A program made the position numbers and the translations under genes. DNA of 64,000 bases, from positions 52,693 through 116,692 of the forward strand of contig JACVZW010000085.1 of assembly GCA_014654775.1 (NCBI GenBank), read 5' to 3'. The stretch comes from Paracoccaceae bacterium (GTDB taxonomy: Bacteria; Pseudomonadota; Alphaproteobacteria; Rhodobacterales; Rhodobacteraceae). Shown one piece after another: positions 1-7,651 of this stretch; position 1 is the stretch's first letter; each line of letters begins with the position of its first letter. Under the pieces are notes generated by a model, which was not told where the DNA came from, did no database searches, and saw only the letters and a program-made list of their open reading frames with translations.

Positions 1-1196
1 TCGGCCGGGGCCAGAATGGGCGGGTGCGGCGCTGTGTTTCCGGCAGGTGCGGGCGCGAGTCGGACGCGACCGAGGGTCGTGGCGGGATCGCGCAGCTGTT
101 CAGGTTGGGTCTGCGATGGCTGGATGGCCCGCGCGAAGATCTGTTCCGTGGCCGGTTTGGCCGTATCGCTGGGTGGGCGGGCTATGGGGACAGAGCCGGT
201 GGGGGGCGATGTGACCAGAGATGCCGGTTGCTGGGCACCGTCGGGACGCGCCTGCGCCGCTGGTGCCCCCGGCAGCGGGATGGCTGATGCGGGCGGCGAA
301 CGATCGGGTGCGGGTGGGGCTGCCGCAACGCTGGGTCGGGCGGGTGGCGGTTCGATGGTGGGATCGGGGGCGTGGACGGGCGCTTGCCCCGCCGCGGCGT
401 GCAGGAGCGGGCCCGCCTTGGGCAGGTCGAGCGGCTGGTTTGAGGGCGTGTTGTCTGGGGCCGGACCGTCGCCTTGTGGCGCTGTGTCCGGAGGTATCGG
501 CCCGCTGAACGCCATGGACGGACGGGGCAGCGTGCCGAGATCGCCGGAGAGGTGCGCGAGGGGATCGGCGGACCTTGATGTGGCGGAGGCGGGAGCCGTG
601 TCGGCAGACCTATCGAGGGTGAAGGGCGGTGGCGCCGACGGTGCGGTATCCGGCACCGGGTGAAGGGGCGCCGCAACAGGCAGGGGCGCGGGTTGCGGTG
701 GCGCTGGGCCGTCAAGCGGCTGAACGGTTGCTATGGCGGCACGAAACGGAATTTCCGGATTTTCCGCAATGTTCGAGACGTTTTTATCAATCCGAGACTC
801 CGTCGGATCGGGTGCGGTCTCGGGGCGATCGGGGGCCTGCGCCACAGCGGTAGAGGGGTCGGGCGGCGTGGCCCAGAACGGGACCGGGGTCACATTCGCG
901 GGCCTGTCTGGTATCTCTGTGGAGGTGTCCGGCCCATCGTCCTGAGGCCGATCCCCCGGCAGGGGTGTGAAGCCGGGCTGATCGGGGGGTGTGCCGGGCG
1001 GGCCCGGAGGAGCGGCTGCGGGTGGCACCGGCGAGAGGTTGTCCGACTGGGTGAAGATGGCAAGAAAGGCGCCGTCGGCGGAGGGCGCATCGGCTGCGGT
1101 CGGGGACCCCGTGCCCGGTTGGCGCGGCACCGGACTGGAAAGCGGGGCCTGATCGACGAAAAGCGGGCTGGCAGGGGCGGAAAGGGAAAGCGTCAT
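1..1196 (-). CDS. fliK: Flagellar hook-length control protein FliK-like, N-terminal part (cut by window edge)
   Basis: Read on the minus strand, an ATG at 1196 opens a frame with no stop codon down to base 1: 398 codons, continuing beyond the window. I translated it block by block. It begins MTLSLSAPASPLF and is extremely rich in Pro and Ala, with no hydrophobic segment, as expected for the disordered N-terminal secretion/ruler half of FliK. The ordered C-terminal switch domain that would prove the assignment lies outside the window. It is divergent from the flgJ-like gene and sits beside rod and filament genes, the usual place for fliK/flgD. FliK is exported during hook assembly and stops hook growth at the right length by acting on FlhB. 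The name is inferred from composition and context, not from a domain match. Confidence 0.72.
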   Translation of the reverse strand, partial: MTLSLSAPASPLFVDQAPLSSPVPRQPGTGSPTAADAPSADGAFLAIFTQSDNLSPVPPAAAPPGPPGTPPDQPGFTPLPGDRPQDDGPDTSTEIPDRPANVTPVPFWATPPDPSTAVAQAPDRPETAPDPTESRIDKNVSNIAENPEIPFRAAIATVQPLDGPAPPQPAPLPVAAPLHPVPDTAPSAPPPFTLDRSADTAPASATSRSADPLAHLSGDLGTLPRPSMAFSGPIPPDTAPQGDGPAPDNTPSNQPLDLPKAGPLLHAAAGQAPVHAPDPTIEPPPARPSVAAAPPAPDRSPPASAIPLPGAPAAQARPDGAQQPASLVTSPPTGSVPIARPPSDTAKPATEQIFARAIQPSQTQPEQLRDPATTLGRVRLAPAPAGNTAPHPPILAPA

Positions 1197-1304
1197 GGGG
1201 CGGCCTTTGAGGGGTGTTCGCCTCAGCATGACCGCAACGGGTTACTGATCCTTTACCCGGCCAAGGGCAAGATCAGCGCGATGCCCTTGCCGATGGAGGT
1301 TCCG

Positions 1305-1610
1305 ATGACGCCCGACCTGCTGCCTGCCCGCCCTGCCCTGCCCTTGCCTGCTGCGCCCGTCTCTGGGCCGTTGCGCGAAAGGGCGGAAGCGCTTGAAGCC
1401 GCCTTTCTGGCGGAAATGCTGCGCCATGCGGGGCTTGGGTCCGGGCCGGGCGAAGGGTTCAACACGCTGCGCGGCGAGTTTGGGGGAGGGATCGGAGAGG
1501 AGCAGTTCGGGTCCTTCCTGCGCGAGGCGATGGCGGGGCAGATCGTGCGAGCCGGGGGAATCGGGCTGACCGAATCGCTGGTGCGGGCGCTGGGGAGGCA
1601 GGAGGGATGA
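1305..1610 (+). CDS. flgJ: Rod-binding protein FlgJ-like (N-terminal domain only)
   Basis: A 101-residue protein with the FlgJ rod-binding signature: 'EAAFLAEMLRHAGLG' followed by a Gly/Phe-rich loop and 'EEQFGSFLREAMAGQIV'. FlgJ scaffolds rod assembly in the periplasm. Enteric FlgJ has a C-terminal muramidase domain; this protein stops before it, so a separate enzyme must open the peptidoglycan, and the lytic transglycosylase at 14952-15593 is the obvious candidate. I chose the ATG at 1305 because GGAGG at 1295-1299 is five bases upstream; an earlier in-frame ATG at 1281 has no such site. The stop overlaps the start of the next gene (ATGA), implying translational coupling. Confidence 0.8.
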   Translation: MTPDLLPARPALPLPAAPVSGPLRERAEALEAAFLAEMLRHAGLGSGPGEGFNTLRGEFGGGIGEEQFGSFLREAMAGQIVRAGGIGLTESLVRALGRQEG

Positions 1611-1987
1611 CCGCGCTGGGCGATGTGGAGGCGCTGCTGTCGGCGATGCGGGCAGACCTGCGGCGGGGTGATTACGCAAAGTTTGAGACGTATTCGGTGG
1701 AACTGGAGGCGTCGCTGGCGGGGCTGGAGGCATTGCCGAAGGACCGGCTGCTGCGTATCCGGCGGGCGGCAGAGGGCAATGCCGCTTGCCTTGCCGCCGC
1801 GATGCAAGGCATGCGGTCGGCGCGGCGGCGGCTGGGCGACATCGCCTCGGCTGGCCGGGGCGAGGCCTATGATGCGCAGGGCCGCCGCCATGCGTTGGGC
1901 GGGACGGATCGGCGGCTGCCGATTGCTTCAAATGCCGCCGACTTTGGCGGGACGGATCAGGAAAGGATTAACCCCAGACGGGTTTGA
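1607..1987 (+). CDS. FlgN-like flagellar export chaperone (putative)
   Basis: A 126-residue, mainly helical protein with Leu/Arg/Glu-rich heptad-like stretches ('LLSAMRADLRRGDY', 'LEASLAGLEALPKDRLLRI') and a polar, disordered C-terminus. FlgN proteins are small helical chaperones that keep the hook-filament junction proteins FlgK and FlgL export-competent in the cytoplasm. Size, helicity and location between flgJ and flagellin fit, and the gene overlaps flgJ by four bases. FlgN homologues diverge strongly, so another small chaperone is possible. Confidence 0.55.
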   Translation: MTALGDVEALLSAMRADLRRGDYAKFETYSVELEASLAGLEALPKDRLLRIRRAAEGNAACLAAAMQGMRSARRRLGDIASAGRGEAYDAQGRRHALGGTDRRLPIASNAADFGGTDQERINPRRV

Positions 1988-2095
1988 TGGCGGGGCATCC
2001 CCGACGGGATGGCGCAACGGCTCTGGGCCGTCCGCATGGGGCAGAAGCCCGAGGCTTCAGTCGCGCTAAAGGCGCCCTCAGACAGGAAAGACGAC

Positions 2096-3313
2096 ATGTC
2101 TTCGATTCTTACGAATACCGGCGCGATGGTCGCGCTGCAGACGATGAAGAGCATCAACGCGAGCATGACCCGGACCCAGTCCGAAATCTCGACCGGCAAG
2201 ACCGTGGCCACGGCCAAGGACAATGCGGCGGTCTGGGCCATCTCGAAGGTGATGGAGGCCGATGTCGATGGGTTCGAACGGATTTCGGACAGCCTTTCGC
2301 TTGGGTCCTCTACCATCGCCGTGGCGCGCGAGGCCGCAGAAACCGTGACCGATCTGCTGAAGCAGATGAAGGAGAAGATCGTTGACGCGCAGGGCGACAA
2401 CGTGGACCGCGCCAAGCTGCAGACGGATGTGGTCGCGCTGCGCGAGCAGATCGGATCGGTGGTCAGCGCGGCACAGTTCAACGGGCTGAACCTTGTCAAC
2501 GGCAGCGCGCCGAGCATGGACATCCTTTCGTCGCTGGACCGGTCGACGACGGGCGTCACCTCTTCGACGATTACCGTGAACGGGCAGGATCTTTCGATCG
2601 GTGACTATCAGGCGAATGATGTGTTCAGCGCCTCGACCGGTGGCACGATCTCGGGCGCGGGGGACACCTTCGTCCTGACGCTCGATTCGGGTGGTGGCAC
2701 CGACGACATCACCATCGCCGACGGGGCGACCGCTTGGGCCGCAGGGGATTCGGTCTCGATGCGGATCGGTGACCGTGTGGCCCAGTACACGCTGACGGCG
2801 GCGGATGTGGACAGCGGCAACAACTCGGTTCCCGATCTGATCGCGATCGGCCTGAAGAACGCGATCGACGCGCTGGGGATCGACGGGCTGACCGTTGACT
2901 ACGACAGCGCGAATGCCGGGCAGCTTGCCTTTACCAATGACGGCACGGCCGATTTGGCGGTGAGCGGTCAGTTCCAGAATGCCGGAGCAGGTGGGCTGGG
3001 CGCGATCAGTTCGATCAACGTGTCCACCGGCGGCGGCGCCACGCAGGCGCTGGGTACAATCGAGACGCTGCTTGGGACGGCGATCGATGCGGCCTCGGCC
3101 TTTGGTTCGGCCGAGACGCGCATCGACACGCAGATCAGCTTCGTCGGCAGCCTGACCGATGCGCTGCGGTCCGGTATCGGGTCGCTCGTCGATGCGGATA
3201 TGGAGGAAACCTCTGCCCGTCTGCAGGCGCTGCAGGTGCAGCAGCAGCTCGCCACGCAGGCACTGTCCATCGCCAACCAGCAGCCGCAGAACCTGCTGTC
3301 GCTCTTCCGCTGA
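2096..3313 (+). CDS. fliC: Flagellin
   Basis: A 405-residue flagellin, the filament subunit exported through the flagellar type III apparatus. The conserved N-terminal coiled coil starts 'MSSILTNTGAMVALQTMKS' and contains 'QSEISTGKTVATAKDNAA'; the C-terminal coil ends 'SIANQQPQNLLSLFR', typical of alphaproteobacterial flagellins. The central part (about residues 160-330) is the variable surface domain, rich in Thr, Ser, Gly and Asp. I placed the start at the ATG at 2096, preceded by AGGAAAG; the longer open frame from 2009 has no support and would break the conserved N-terminus. flaF and flbT follow, a conserved arrangement that controls flagellin output after transcription. Only one flagellin gene is present in the window. 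Confidence 0.96.
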   Translation: MSSILTNTGAMVALQTMKSINASMTRTQSEISTGKTVATAKDNAAVWAISKVMEADVDGFERISDSLSLGSSTIAVAREAAETVTDLLKQMKEKIVDAQGDNVDRAKLQTDVVALREQIGSVVSAAQFNGLNLVNGSAPSMDILSSLDRSTTGVTSSTITVNGQDLSIGDYQANDVFSASTGGTISGAGDTFVLTLDSGGGTDDITIADGATAWAAGDSVSMRIGDRVAQYTLTAADVDSGNNSVPDLIAIGLKNAIDALGIDGLTVDYDSANAGQLAFTNDGTADLAVSGQFQNAGAGGLGAISSINVSTGGGATQALGTIETLLGTAIDAASAFGSAETRIDTQISFVGSLTDALRSGIGSLVDADMEETSARLQALQVQQQLATQALSIANQQPQNLLSLFR

Positions 3314-3326
3314 TGAAGACGGGACC

Positions 3327-3358
3327 GGGGGGAGGCAGGCCGTGGCCAGCCTTCCCCC
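3327..3358 (+). terminator. Strong stem-loop between fliC and flaF
   Basis: GGGGGGAGGC at 3327-3336 pairs with GCCTTCCCCC at 3349-3358 (ten pairs, one G.U), and the internal GGCC/GGCC can extend it. It begins 14 bases after the flagellin stop. No T-run follows, so it is more likely a 3'-end stabiliser or attenuator that separates abundant fliC mRNA from flaF-flbT than a full terminator. Confidence 0.45.
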
Positions 3359-3382
3359 GCCCACAGACTGCGAGAGGATGGC

Positions 3383-3754
3383 ATGTCGACACACCTAGAG
3401 GCTCGTGCCGCCTATGGGCGGCCGGAATTGGCGCTGCGGTCTCTGCGCGCCATGGAATACGATCTGCTGGCCCGCGCGACGGCGGCCTTGCGGGCAGCGG
3501 AAGATGGGCGGACCGGCTTTCCCGCCCTTGCGGCGGCGGTGGAGCAGAACCTGCGTCTGTGGCGAAGGCTGGCCGTGGATGTGGCCGATCCGGGCAATGG
3601 CCTGCCTCAGGATCTGCGGGCCAAGCTGTTCTATCTGTACGAATTCACCGCGCAGCACAGCCGGTCTGTTCTGGATCGGAGCGGCGATGCCGGGGCCCTT
3701 GTGGCCATCAACACCGCCGTTATGCGCGGGCTGCGCGGGGAGGGGACGGCATGA
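3383..3754 (+). CDS. flaF: Flagellar biosynthesis regulator FlaF
   Basis: A 123-residue cytoplasmic protein of the FlaF family. The frame shows the family pattern 'ALRSLRAMEYDLLARATAAL' near residue 20 and 'LRAKLFYLYEFTAQHS' near residue 80. In Caulobacter, FlaF promotes flagellin secretion and acts opposite to FlbT, which represses flagellin synthesis. It lies 69 bases after fliC and overlaps flbT by four bases. The product is of normal family length. Confidence 0.92.
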   Translation: MSTHLEARAAYGRPELALRSLRAMEYDLLARATAALRAAEDGRTGFPALAAAVEQNLRLWRRLAVDVADPGNGLPQDLRAKLFYLYEFTAQHSRSVLDRSGDAGALVAINTAVMRGLRGEGTA

Positions 3755-4155
3755 CTGGACTTGTCCTGAAGCTTGGCCCGCATGAACGGGTTCTGGTCAA
3801 CGGCGTGGTGATCGAGAATGGCGACAAGCGATCCCGGCTTTCAGTTCTGACGCCAAATGCGAACATCCTGCGGCTGCGGGACGCCATTTCACCGGATGCG
3901 GCCAATACCCCGGTGCGGCGTGTTTGCTATATGGCGCAACTTGTGCTGTCGGGCGATGCGGCGACCGACGAGATGCGGATGCCGCTCTTGCGCGGGATTG
4001 AGCAGTTGAGCCAAATCCTGACCGATCCGGACAGCCGGATGCAGTTGACCATCGCATCCAAGGCCACGCTGGATGGGCAGTTCTATCCAGTCCTGCGCGC
4101 GCTGCGCAGCCTGTTGCCACGGGAGGAGCGCCTGCTTGCGCATCGCCCGACATGA
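3751..4155 (+). CDS. flbT: Flagellin mRNA regulator FlbT
   Basis: A 134-residue FlbT-family protein; the frame opens 'MTGLVLKLGPHERVLVNGVV' and contains the conserved 'NGDKRSRLSVLTPNANILR' and 'CYMAQLVLSGD'. FlbT binds the 5' leader of flagellin mRNA in Caulobacter and lowers its stability until the hook is finished. The start overlaps the flaF stop and its own stop overlaps the next gene, so flaF, flbT and the DUF1217 gene should be translated together. The target here is presumably the leader of the adjacent fliC. Confidence 0.93.
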   Translation: MTGLVLKLGPHERVLVNGVVIENGDKRSRLSVLTPNANILRLRDAISPDAANTPVRRVCYMAQLVLSGDAATDEMRMPLLRGIEQLSQILTDPDSRMQLTIASKATLDGQFYPVLRALRSLLPREERLLAHRPT

Positions 4156-4952
4156 GTTTCGCACCGGTCATCCCCTTTGGCGGCATCCTTGGTTGGGAAT
4201 TCCTAAAGCGCAGCGAGGCGACGCAGGCAGCCACTCTGTCGCGGCAGGCCGTGTTGCAACGCGACGAGGCCTATTTCCGCGACCGGATCGGCACCATCGA
4301 CACGGCGGAAAAGCTGGTCTCGGATCGACGGCTGCTGCGCATCTCGCTGGAGGCCTTCGGGTTGCAGGCGGATCTGAACGCGCGCGCTTTTATCCGCAAG
4401 GTTCTGGAGGACGGGACGCTGAAAACGGATGCGCTGTCGAACCGGCTGACCGATCCGCGATACAAGGCGTTCTCGGCCGCCTTCGGTTTCGGCAATTTCT
4501 CGGTGCCGAACACGGCTTTGTCGACCTTTGCCGACGGGATCATGGCGCGCTGGAAGGAGGCCCGGTTCGAGGGGGCGGTGGGGACGGTGAACAATGACAT
4601 GCGCCTTGCCCTGAATGCGCGGCGCGAATTGGTCACGCTGGCGCGCGATGATACGACGGAGCGGGCGAAATGGTTCCGCGTGCTGGGCACTCCGCCCCTG
4701 TGGGAGGTGATGCGGCAGGCGCTTGGCTTGCCAAAAAGCCTTGGGTCGATTGATCTGGACCGACAGGTCGCGGTTCTGGAGCGGCGGGCGCAGGCGGTCT
4801 TTGGCGCGCCGACGGTCGGGCAGTTCAGTGACCCGGCGCGGGTGGAGACTGCGATCCGGCGCTTTCTGGCCGCCTCGACGGCCCAAACGGCTGTCACGCA
4901 GAGCCCCGCCATGACCCTGCTGCAGACCACGCGGCTGTCGATGCGGTTGTGA
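4152..4952 (+). CDS. DUF1217 flagellar protein
   Basis: A 266-residue protein of the DUF1217 family, which in alphaproteobacteria is found almost only inside flagellar clusters. The N-terminal half contains 'TAEKLVSDRRLLRISLEAFG' and 'FIRKVLEDGT', both typical of the family; 'DPRYKAFSAAFGFG' follows. No signal peptide or membrane helix is evident. Its exact role is not established; helical structure and position after flbT suggest an exported or chaperone-associated flagellar component. It overlaps flbT by four bases and ends 33 bases from the convergent fliI. Confidence 0.85.
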   Translation: MSFAPVIPFGGILGWEFLKRSEATQAATLSRQAVLQRDEAYFRDRIGTIDTAEKLVSDRRLLRISLEAFGLQADLNARAFIRKVLEDGTLKTDALSNRLTDPRYKAFSAAFGFGNFSVPNTALSTFADGIMARWKEARFEGAVGTVNNDMRLALNARRELVTLARDDTTERAKWFRVLGTPPLWEVMRQALGLPKSLGSIDLDRQVAVLERRAQAVFGAPTVGQFSDPARVETAIRRFLAASTAQTAVTQSPAMTLLQTTRLSMRL

Positions 4953-4985
4953 TGCGGGGGCGGCGATGCCGGGGTGACCGCGCGC

Positions 4986-6299
4986 TCAGCCGGTCATGAG
5001 GGCCTGAAGGCGCGCGAAGGAGGTGGCGTGATCGGGTCCCTCGGCGGGTGCGGCAAGGAAGGCATCCAGCGTGGGATTCAGGCGGATCGCGCGGTCGGTG
5101 AAGGGATCGCTGCCCGCGACGTAGAGACCGGACTGCACCATGAGCTCGGCCCGATCCCACGCCGAGAAGAGACGCCGCGCCTCTGCGATAAGGGCGTTTT
5201 CGGAGGGCGAGGCGCAATCGGGAAGGCTGCGCGAGACGGAGCGGAGCAGATCGATCGCCGGAAAGCGGCCGCGTTCGGCGATTCTGCGGTCGAGGATCAC
5301 GTGGCCGTCGAGGACGCCGCGCAGGATATCGGCCACCGGTTCCTCCATATCGGAGCCGGCGACGAGGACGGAGAAGATTGCGGTGATGTCGCCGCTGCCT
5401 TGGCTGCCCGGTCCGGCCCGTTCGGCAAGTGCCATGATGGCGGCCGAAAGGGAGGGGGGCCAGCCGCGCAGGTTGGCCGTTTCGCCGGCGGCGACGGCGA
5501 CTTCGCGATGCGCCTCGGCAAAGCGGGTGATGCTGTCGCAGAGGAAGAGGACATGGGCGCCCTGGTCGCGGAAATGTTCGGCGATGGTCATGGCGGCGAG
5601 CGGGCAGCGGCGGCGGATCAGCGGCGACTGGTCCGAAGTGGCGGCCACGATCACACTGCGCGCAAGGCTGTCGGGACCAAGGCCGGTTTCGGCAAAGGCG
5701 CGCAGCTCGCGCCCGCGTTCGCCGACGAGGGAGAGGACGACGACATCAGCTTGGACCTGCCGCGCAAAACTGGCCAGAAGGGTGGATTTGCCGATGCCCG
5801 ACCCGGCGAAGAGACCGATGCGCTGCCCTTCGACAAGGGGCAGAAGCGTGTCGAATACGGCCCAACCCGTGGCGAGGCGCGCGCCGAGGGGGCGACGCTG
5901 CGCCGCGGGGGGCGGGGGGGCGCGCAGCGGGCGCGGCGACAGGCCGGCGAGAAGGGGTCGGCCATCCAGCGGCCGACCATCCGGATCGATGATGCGGCCG
6001 ACCCAAGCCTCGGTCGGCGAGAGGGCGGAGGGGCCGACATGGGCCACGGTATCGCCGATGGCAAGCCCCTCGGTCGGCGCATCGGGCAGGAGGGTGACGG
6101 CGGAGGGATCGAGGCGCACCACCTCGCCCCGGAAGGGACCGAAGTCGACACGGTCACCCAGCGCTGCCACATCGGAGAGGCCGGTCACGCGCAGAGCGGC
6201 GGGCCCCACCTCGGCGATGCGGCCAAGGCGGCGGGTGGCGCGGACCGTGGCGATGCGGGCACGCAGCGGATCGAAGGGCGAGATCATGTCCTGAGGCAT
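4986..6299 (-). CDS. fliI: Flagellum-specific ATPase FliI
   Basis: A 437-residue ATPase of the F1-beta/type III export family that energises release and unfolding of flagellar export substrates at the inner membrane. Walker A is GSGIGKST at residues 166-173; 'GAHVLFLCDSITRFAEAHR' carries the Walker B Asp and the following conserved segment; 'GSGDITAIFSVLVAGSDMEE' is the family's Glu/Asp-rich loop. A Pro/Ala linker near residues 125-135 separates the N-terminal beta-barrel from the catalytic domain. It is transcribed alone, divergent from the flgB operon, while its partner FliH is encoded at 21598. Family length is normal. Confidence 0.96.
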   Translation of the reverse strand: MPQDMISPFDPLRARIATVRATRRLGRIAEVGPAALRVTGLSDVAALGDRVDFGPFRGEVVRLDPSAVTLLPDAPTEGLAIGDTVAHVGPSALSPTEAWVGRIIDPDGRPLDGRPLLAGLSPRPLRAPPPPAAQRRPLGARLATGWAVFDTLLPLVEGQRIGLFAGSGIGKSTLLASFARQVQADVVVLSLVGERGRELRAFAETGLGPDSLARSVIVAATSDQSPLIRRRCPLAAMTIAEHFRDQGAHVLFLCDSITRFAEAHREVAVAAGETANLRGWPPSLSAAIMALAERAGPGSQGSGDITAIFSVLVAGSDMEEPVADILRGVLDGHVILDRRIAERGRFPAIDLLRSVSRSLPDCASPSENALIAEARRLFSAWDRAELMVQSGLYVAGSDPFTDRAIRLNPTLDAFLAAPAEGPDHATSFARLQALMTG

Positions 6300-6342
6300 C
6301 CGATTTCCTTTCCGGTTTCAACGCTTCCTTAGCGAATCGGGC

Positions 6343-6357
6343 TTAAGCCTTGGTGAA
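6343..6357 (+). promoter_or_regulatory. Putative CtrA box upstream of flgB / fliI
   Basis: TTAA-GCCTTGG-TGAA matches the CtrA pattern TTAA-N7-TTAA with one mismatch. It lies 24 bases before flgB and 44 bases before the divergent fliI start. The wider string CTTAAGCCTTGGTGAA nearly repeats at 61546-61561. Binding is inferred only. Confidence 0.4.
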
Positions 6358-6380
6358 ACGGATCGAGGGAGAAGCCCGAG

Positions 6381-6719
6381 ATGATGGAGAAACTGGAACT
6401 CACGCGCATGTCGCAGGGACTCGCCGCCCATTCCGGGGCGCGTCTCGGCGTGCTGGCGCGCAATGTCGCCCATGCCGATACACCGGGATATCGCGCGATG
6501 GACCTGCCGCGTTTCGCGGAGGTCTACCGCGCGGGGGCAAGCGCGACGGGGGCGGAGCCGCTCCGCCTGCCGATGGAGCCGAACGGAAATTCCGTGAGCT
6601 TGGACGACCAGATGCGCCGGATGGCTGATGTGCGGCGCGCGCATGAGATGGCGCTGGCCGTCTATCGCAGCACGTCGAGCGTGGTGCGCATGGCGCTCGG
6701 GCGTGGAGGGCAGGGATGA
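6381..6719 (+). CDS. flgB: Flagellar basal-body rod protein FlgB
   Basis: A 112-residue proximal rod subunit. The N-terminal rod motif 'LARNVAHADTPGYRAMDLPR' is clear, and the C-terminal helix 'EMALAVYRSTSSVVRMALG' packs into the rod core. FlgB joins the rod to FliE and the MS ring in the periplasm. It is slightly shorter than enteric FlgB (about 138 residues), which is common in this group. A second in-frame ATG directly follows at 6384. It is first of a tightly packed plus-strand operon; the stop overlaps flgC by four bases. Confidence 0.93.
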   Translation: MMEKLELTRMSQGLAAHSGARLGVLARNVAHADTPGYRAMDLPRFAEVYRAGASATGAEPLRLPMEPNGNSVSLDDQMRRMADVRRAHEMALAVYRSTSSVVRMALGRGGQG

Positions 6720-7090
6720 CGACGCTGATCTCCGCCCTCGATGCCGCTGGCAGCGGTATGGAGGCGCAGGCCTCTCGCCTGCGCCATCTGGCCGAGAATG
6801 TGGCCAATGCCGATACGCCCGGCTACCGACGCAAGATCCCCGTCTTCCGCATGGAGGGCGAAGGGGTCGCGCTTGGCCCGTTGCGGCTGGACAGCCGCAC
6901 GCCGCCCCGCATCCACGATCCCGGCCACCCGCTGGCCGATGCCAGCGGGCACTACAGCGGATCGACAGTCGACCTTGTGACAGAGCTGGCCGACGCCCGC
7001 GAGGCGCAGCGCAGCTATGAAGCCAACCTGCGGGTCTTCGATCAGGCGCGTCTGATGACGCAGAGCCTGTTCGATCTGATCCGCCGCTGA
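6716..7090 (+). CDS. flgC: Flagellar basal-body rod protein FlgC
   Basis: A 124-residue rod subunit with the signature 'RLRHLAENVANADTPGYRRK' near residue 20 and the C-terminal motif 'EAQRSYEANLRVFDQARLM', shared by axial proteins. FlgC forms the proximal rod with FlgB and FlgF. The ATG overlaps the flgB stop. Length is close to the usual 130-140 residues. Confidence 0.94.
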   Translation: MTTLISALDAAGSGMEAQASRLRHLAENVANADTPGYRRKIPVFRMEGEGVALGPLRLDSRTPPRIHDPGHPLADASGHYSGSTVDLVTELADAREAQRSYEANLRVFDQARLMTQSLFDLIRR

Positions 7091-7103
7091 CGGAGAATCC
7101 GCC

Positions 7104-7385
7104 ATGTTGCCTGCCTTTGCCCCCGACCTGTACCGACGCGGCCTTGACGCGCTGACGCCTTCCCCCGCGCCCGACCTGCCGGCCGTGGCGCGGGACTTCG
7201 CGGCGACCTTTGCCTCCACGTTGAACCGCAACGAGGAGACGGCGCGTGGCGCCCTGATGGGCGAGGTGGACCCGCATGCCCTGATCGAGGCGCTGACCTC
7301 CACGCAATCGGCGGTGGAGACGGTGGTGACGGTGCGCGATCGGGTGGTCGAGGCCTATCAGGACATTCTGAGGATGCCGATATGA
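7104..7385 (+). CDS. fliE: MS-ring/rod junction protein FliE
   Basis: A 93-residue FliE, the adaptor between the FliF ring and the rod. The C-terminal family pattern 'EALTSTQSAVETVVTVRDRV' and 'EAYQDILRMPI' is present. Its stop overlaps the fliQ start by four bases. Size is typical (about 100 residues). Confidence 0.92.
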   Translation: MLPAFAPDLYRRGLDALTPSPAPDLPAVARDFAATFASTLNRNEETARGALMGEVDPHALIEALTSTQSAVETVVTVRDRVVEAYQDILRMPI

Positions 7386-7648
7386 CCGAGGCTGCGATGT
7401 TCGATGCCATGCGGGCGGGCCTTTGGATTTCCGTCCAGATTTCGGCCCCGCTGCTGGCGGTGGCGCTGCTGGCGGGGTTGGCCATCGGGCTGTTGCAGGC
7501 CCTGACCAGCGTACAGGAGCAAACGTTGACCTTCGTGCCGAAGCTTGCAGCGATGGCGGCGGTGTTCTGGGTGAGCATGGGATTCATGACGCGGCAGTTG
7601 GTCGACTTCTTCCAGCGCGACCTGCTGCCCCTGATCGGCCGGAGCTGA
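7382..7648 (+). CDS. fliQ: Flagellar export gate protein FliQ
   Basis: An 88-residue inner-membrane protein with two hydrophobic helices (about residues 15-40 and 50-75) and the family motif 'GLLQALTSVQEQTLTFVPK' between them. FliQ is part of the FliPQR export gate. Its partners are elsewhere in the window (fliP at 22444, fliR at 12125), so the gate genes are split over three operons. Confidence 0.95.
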   Translation: MTEAAMFDAMRAGLWISVQISAPLLAVALLAGLAIGLLQALTSVQEQTLTFVPKLAAMAAVFWVSMGFMTRQLVDFFQRDLLPLIGRS

Positions 7649-7651
7649 GCG

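Noticed and set aside
1242-1256. TTAC-N7-TTAC between fliK and flgJ as a CtrA box
   Set aside because: Both halves deviate from TTAA; too weak to call although the position fits.
2078-3394. 438-residue minus-strand open frame opposite fliC
   Set aside because: It is Arg/His-rich, has no family motif and mirrors the flagellin gene; GC-rich codon bias produces such shadows.
4974-6332. 452-residue plus-strand open frame opposite fliI
   Set aside because: Low-complexity Gly/Arg composition and full overlap with the well-supported fliI.
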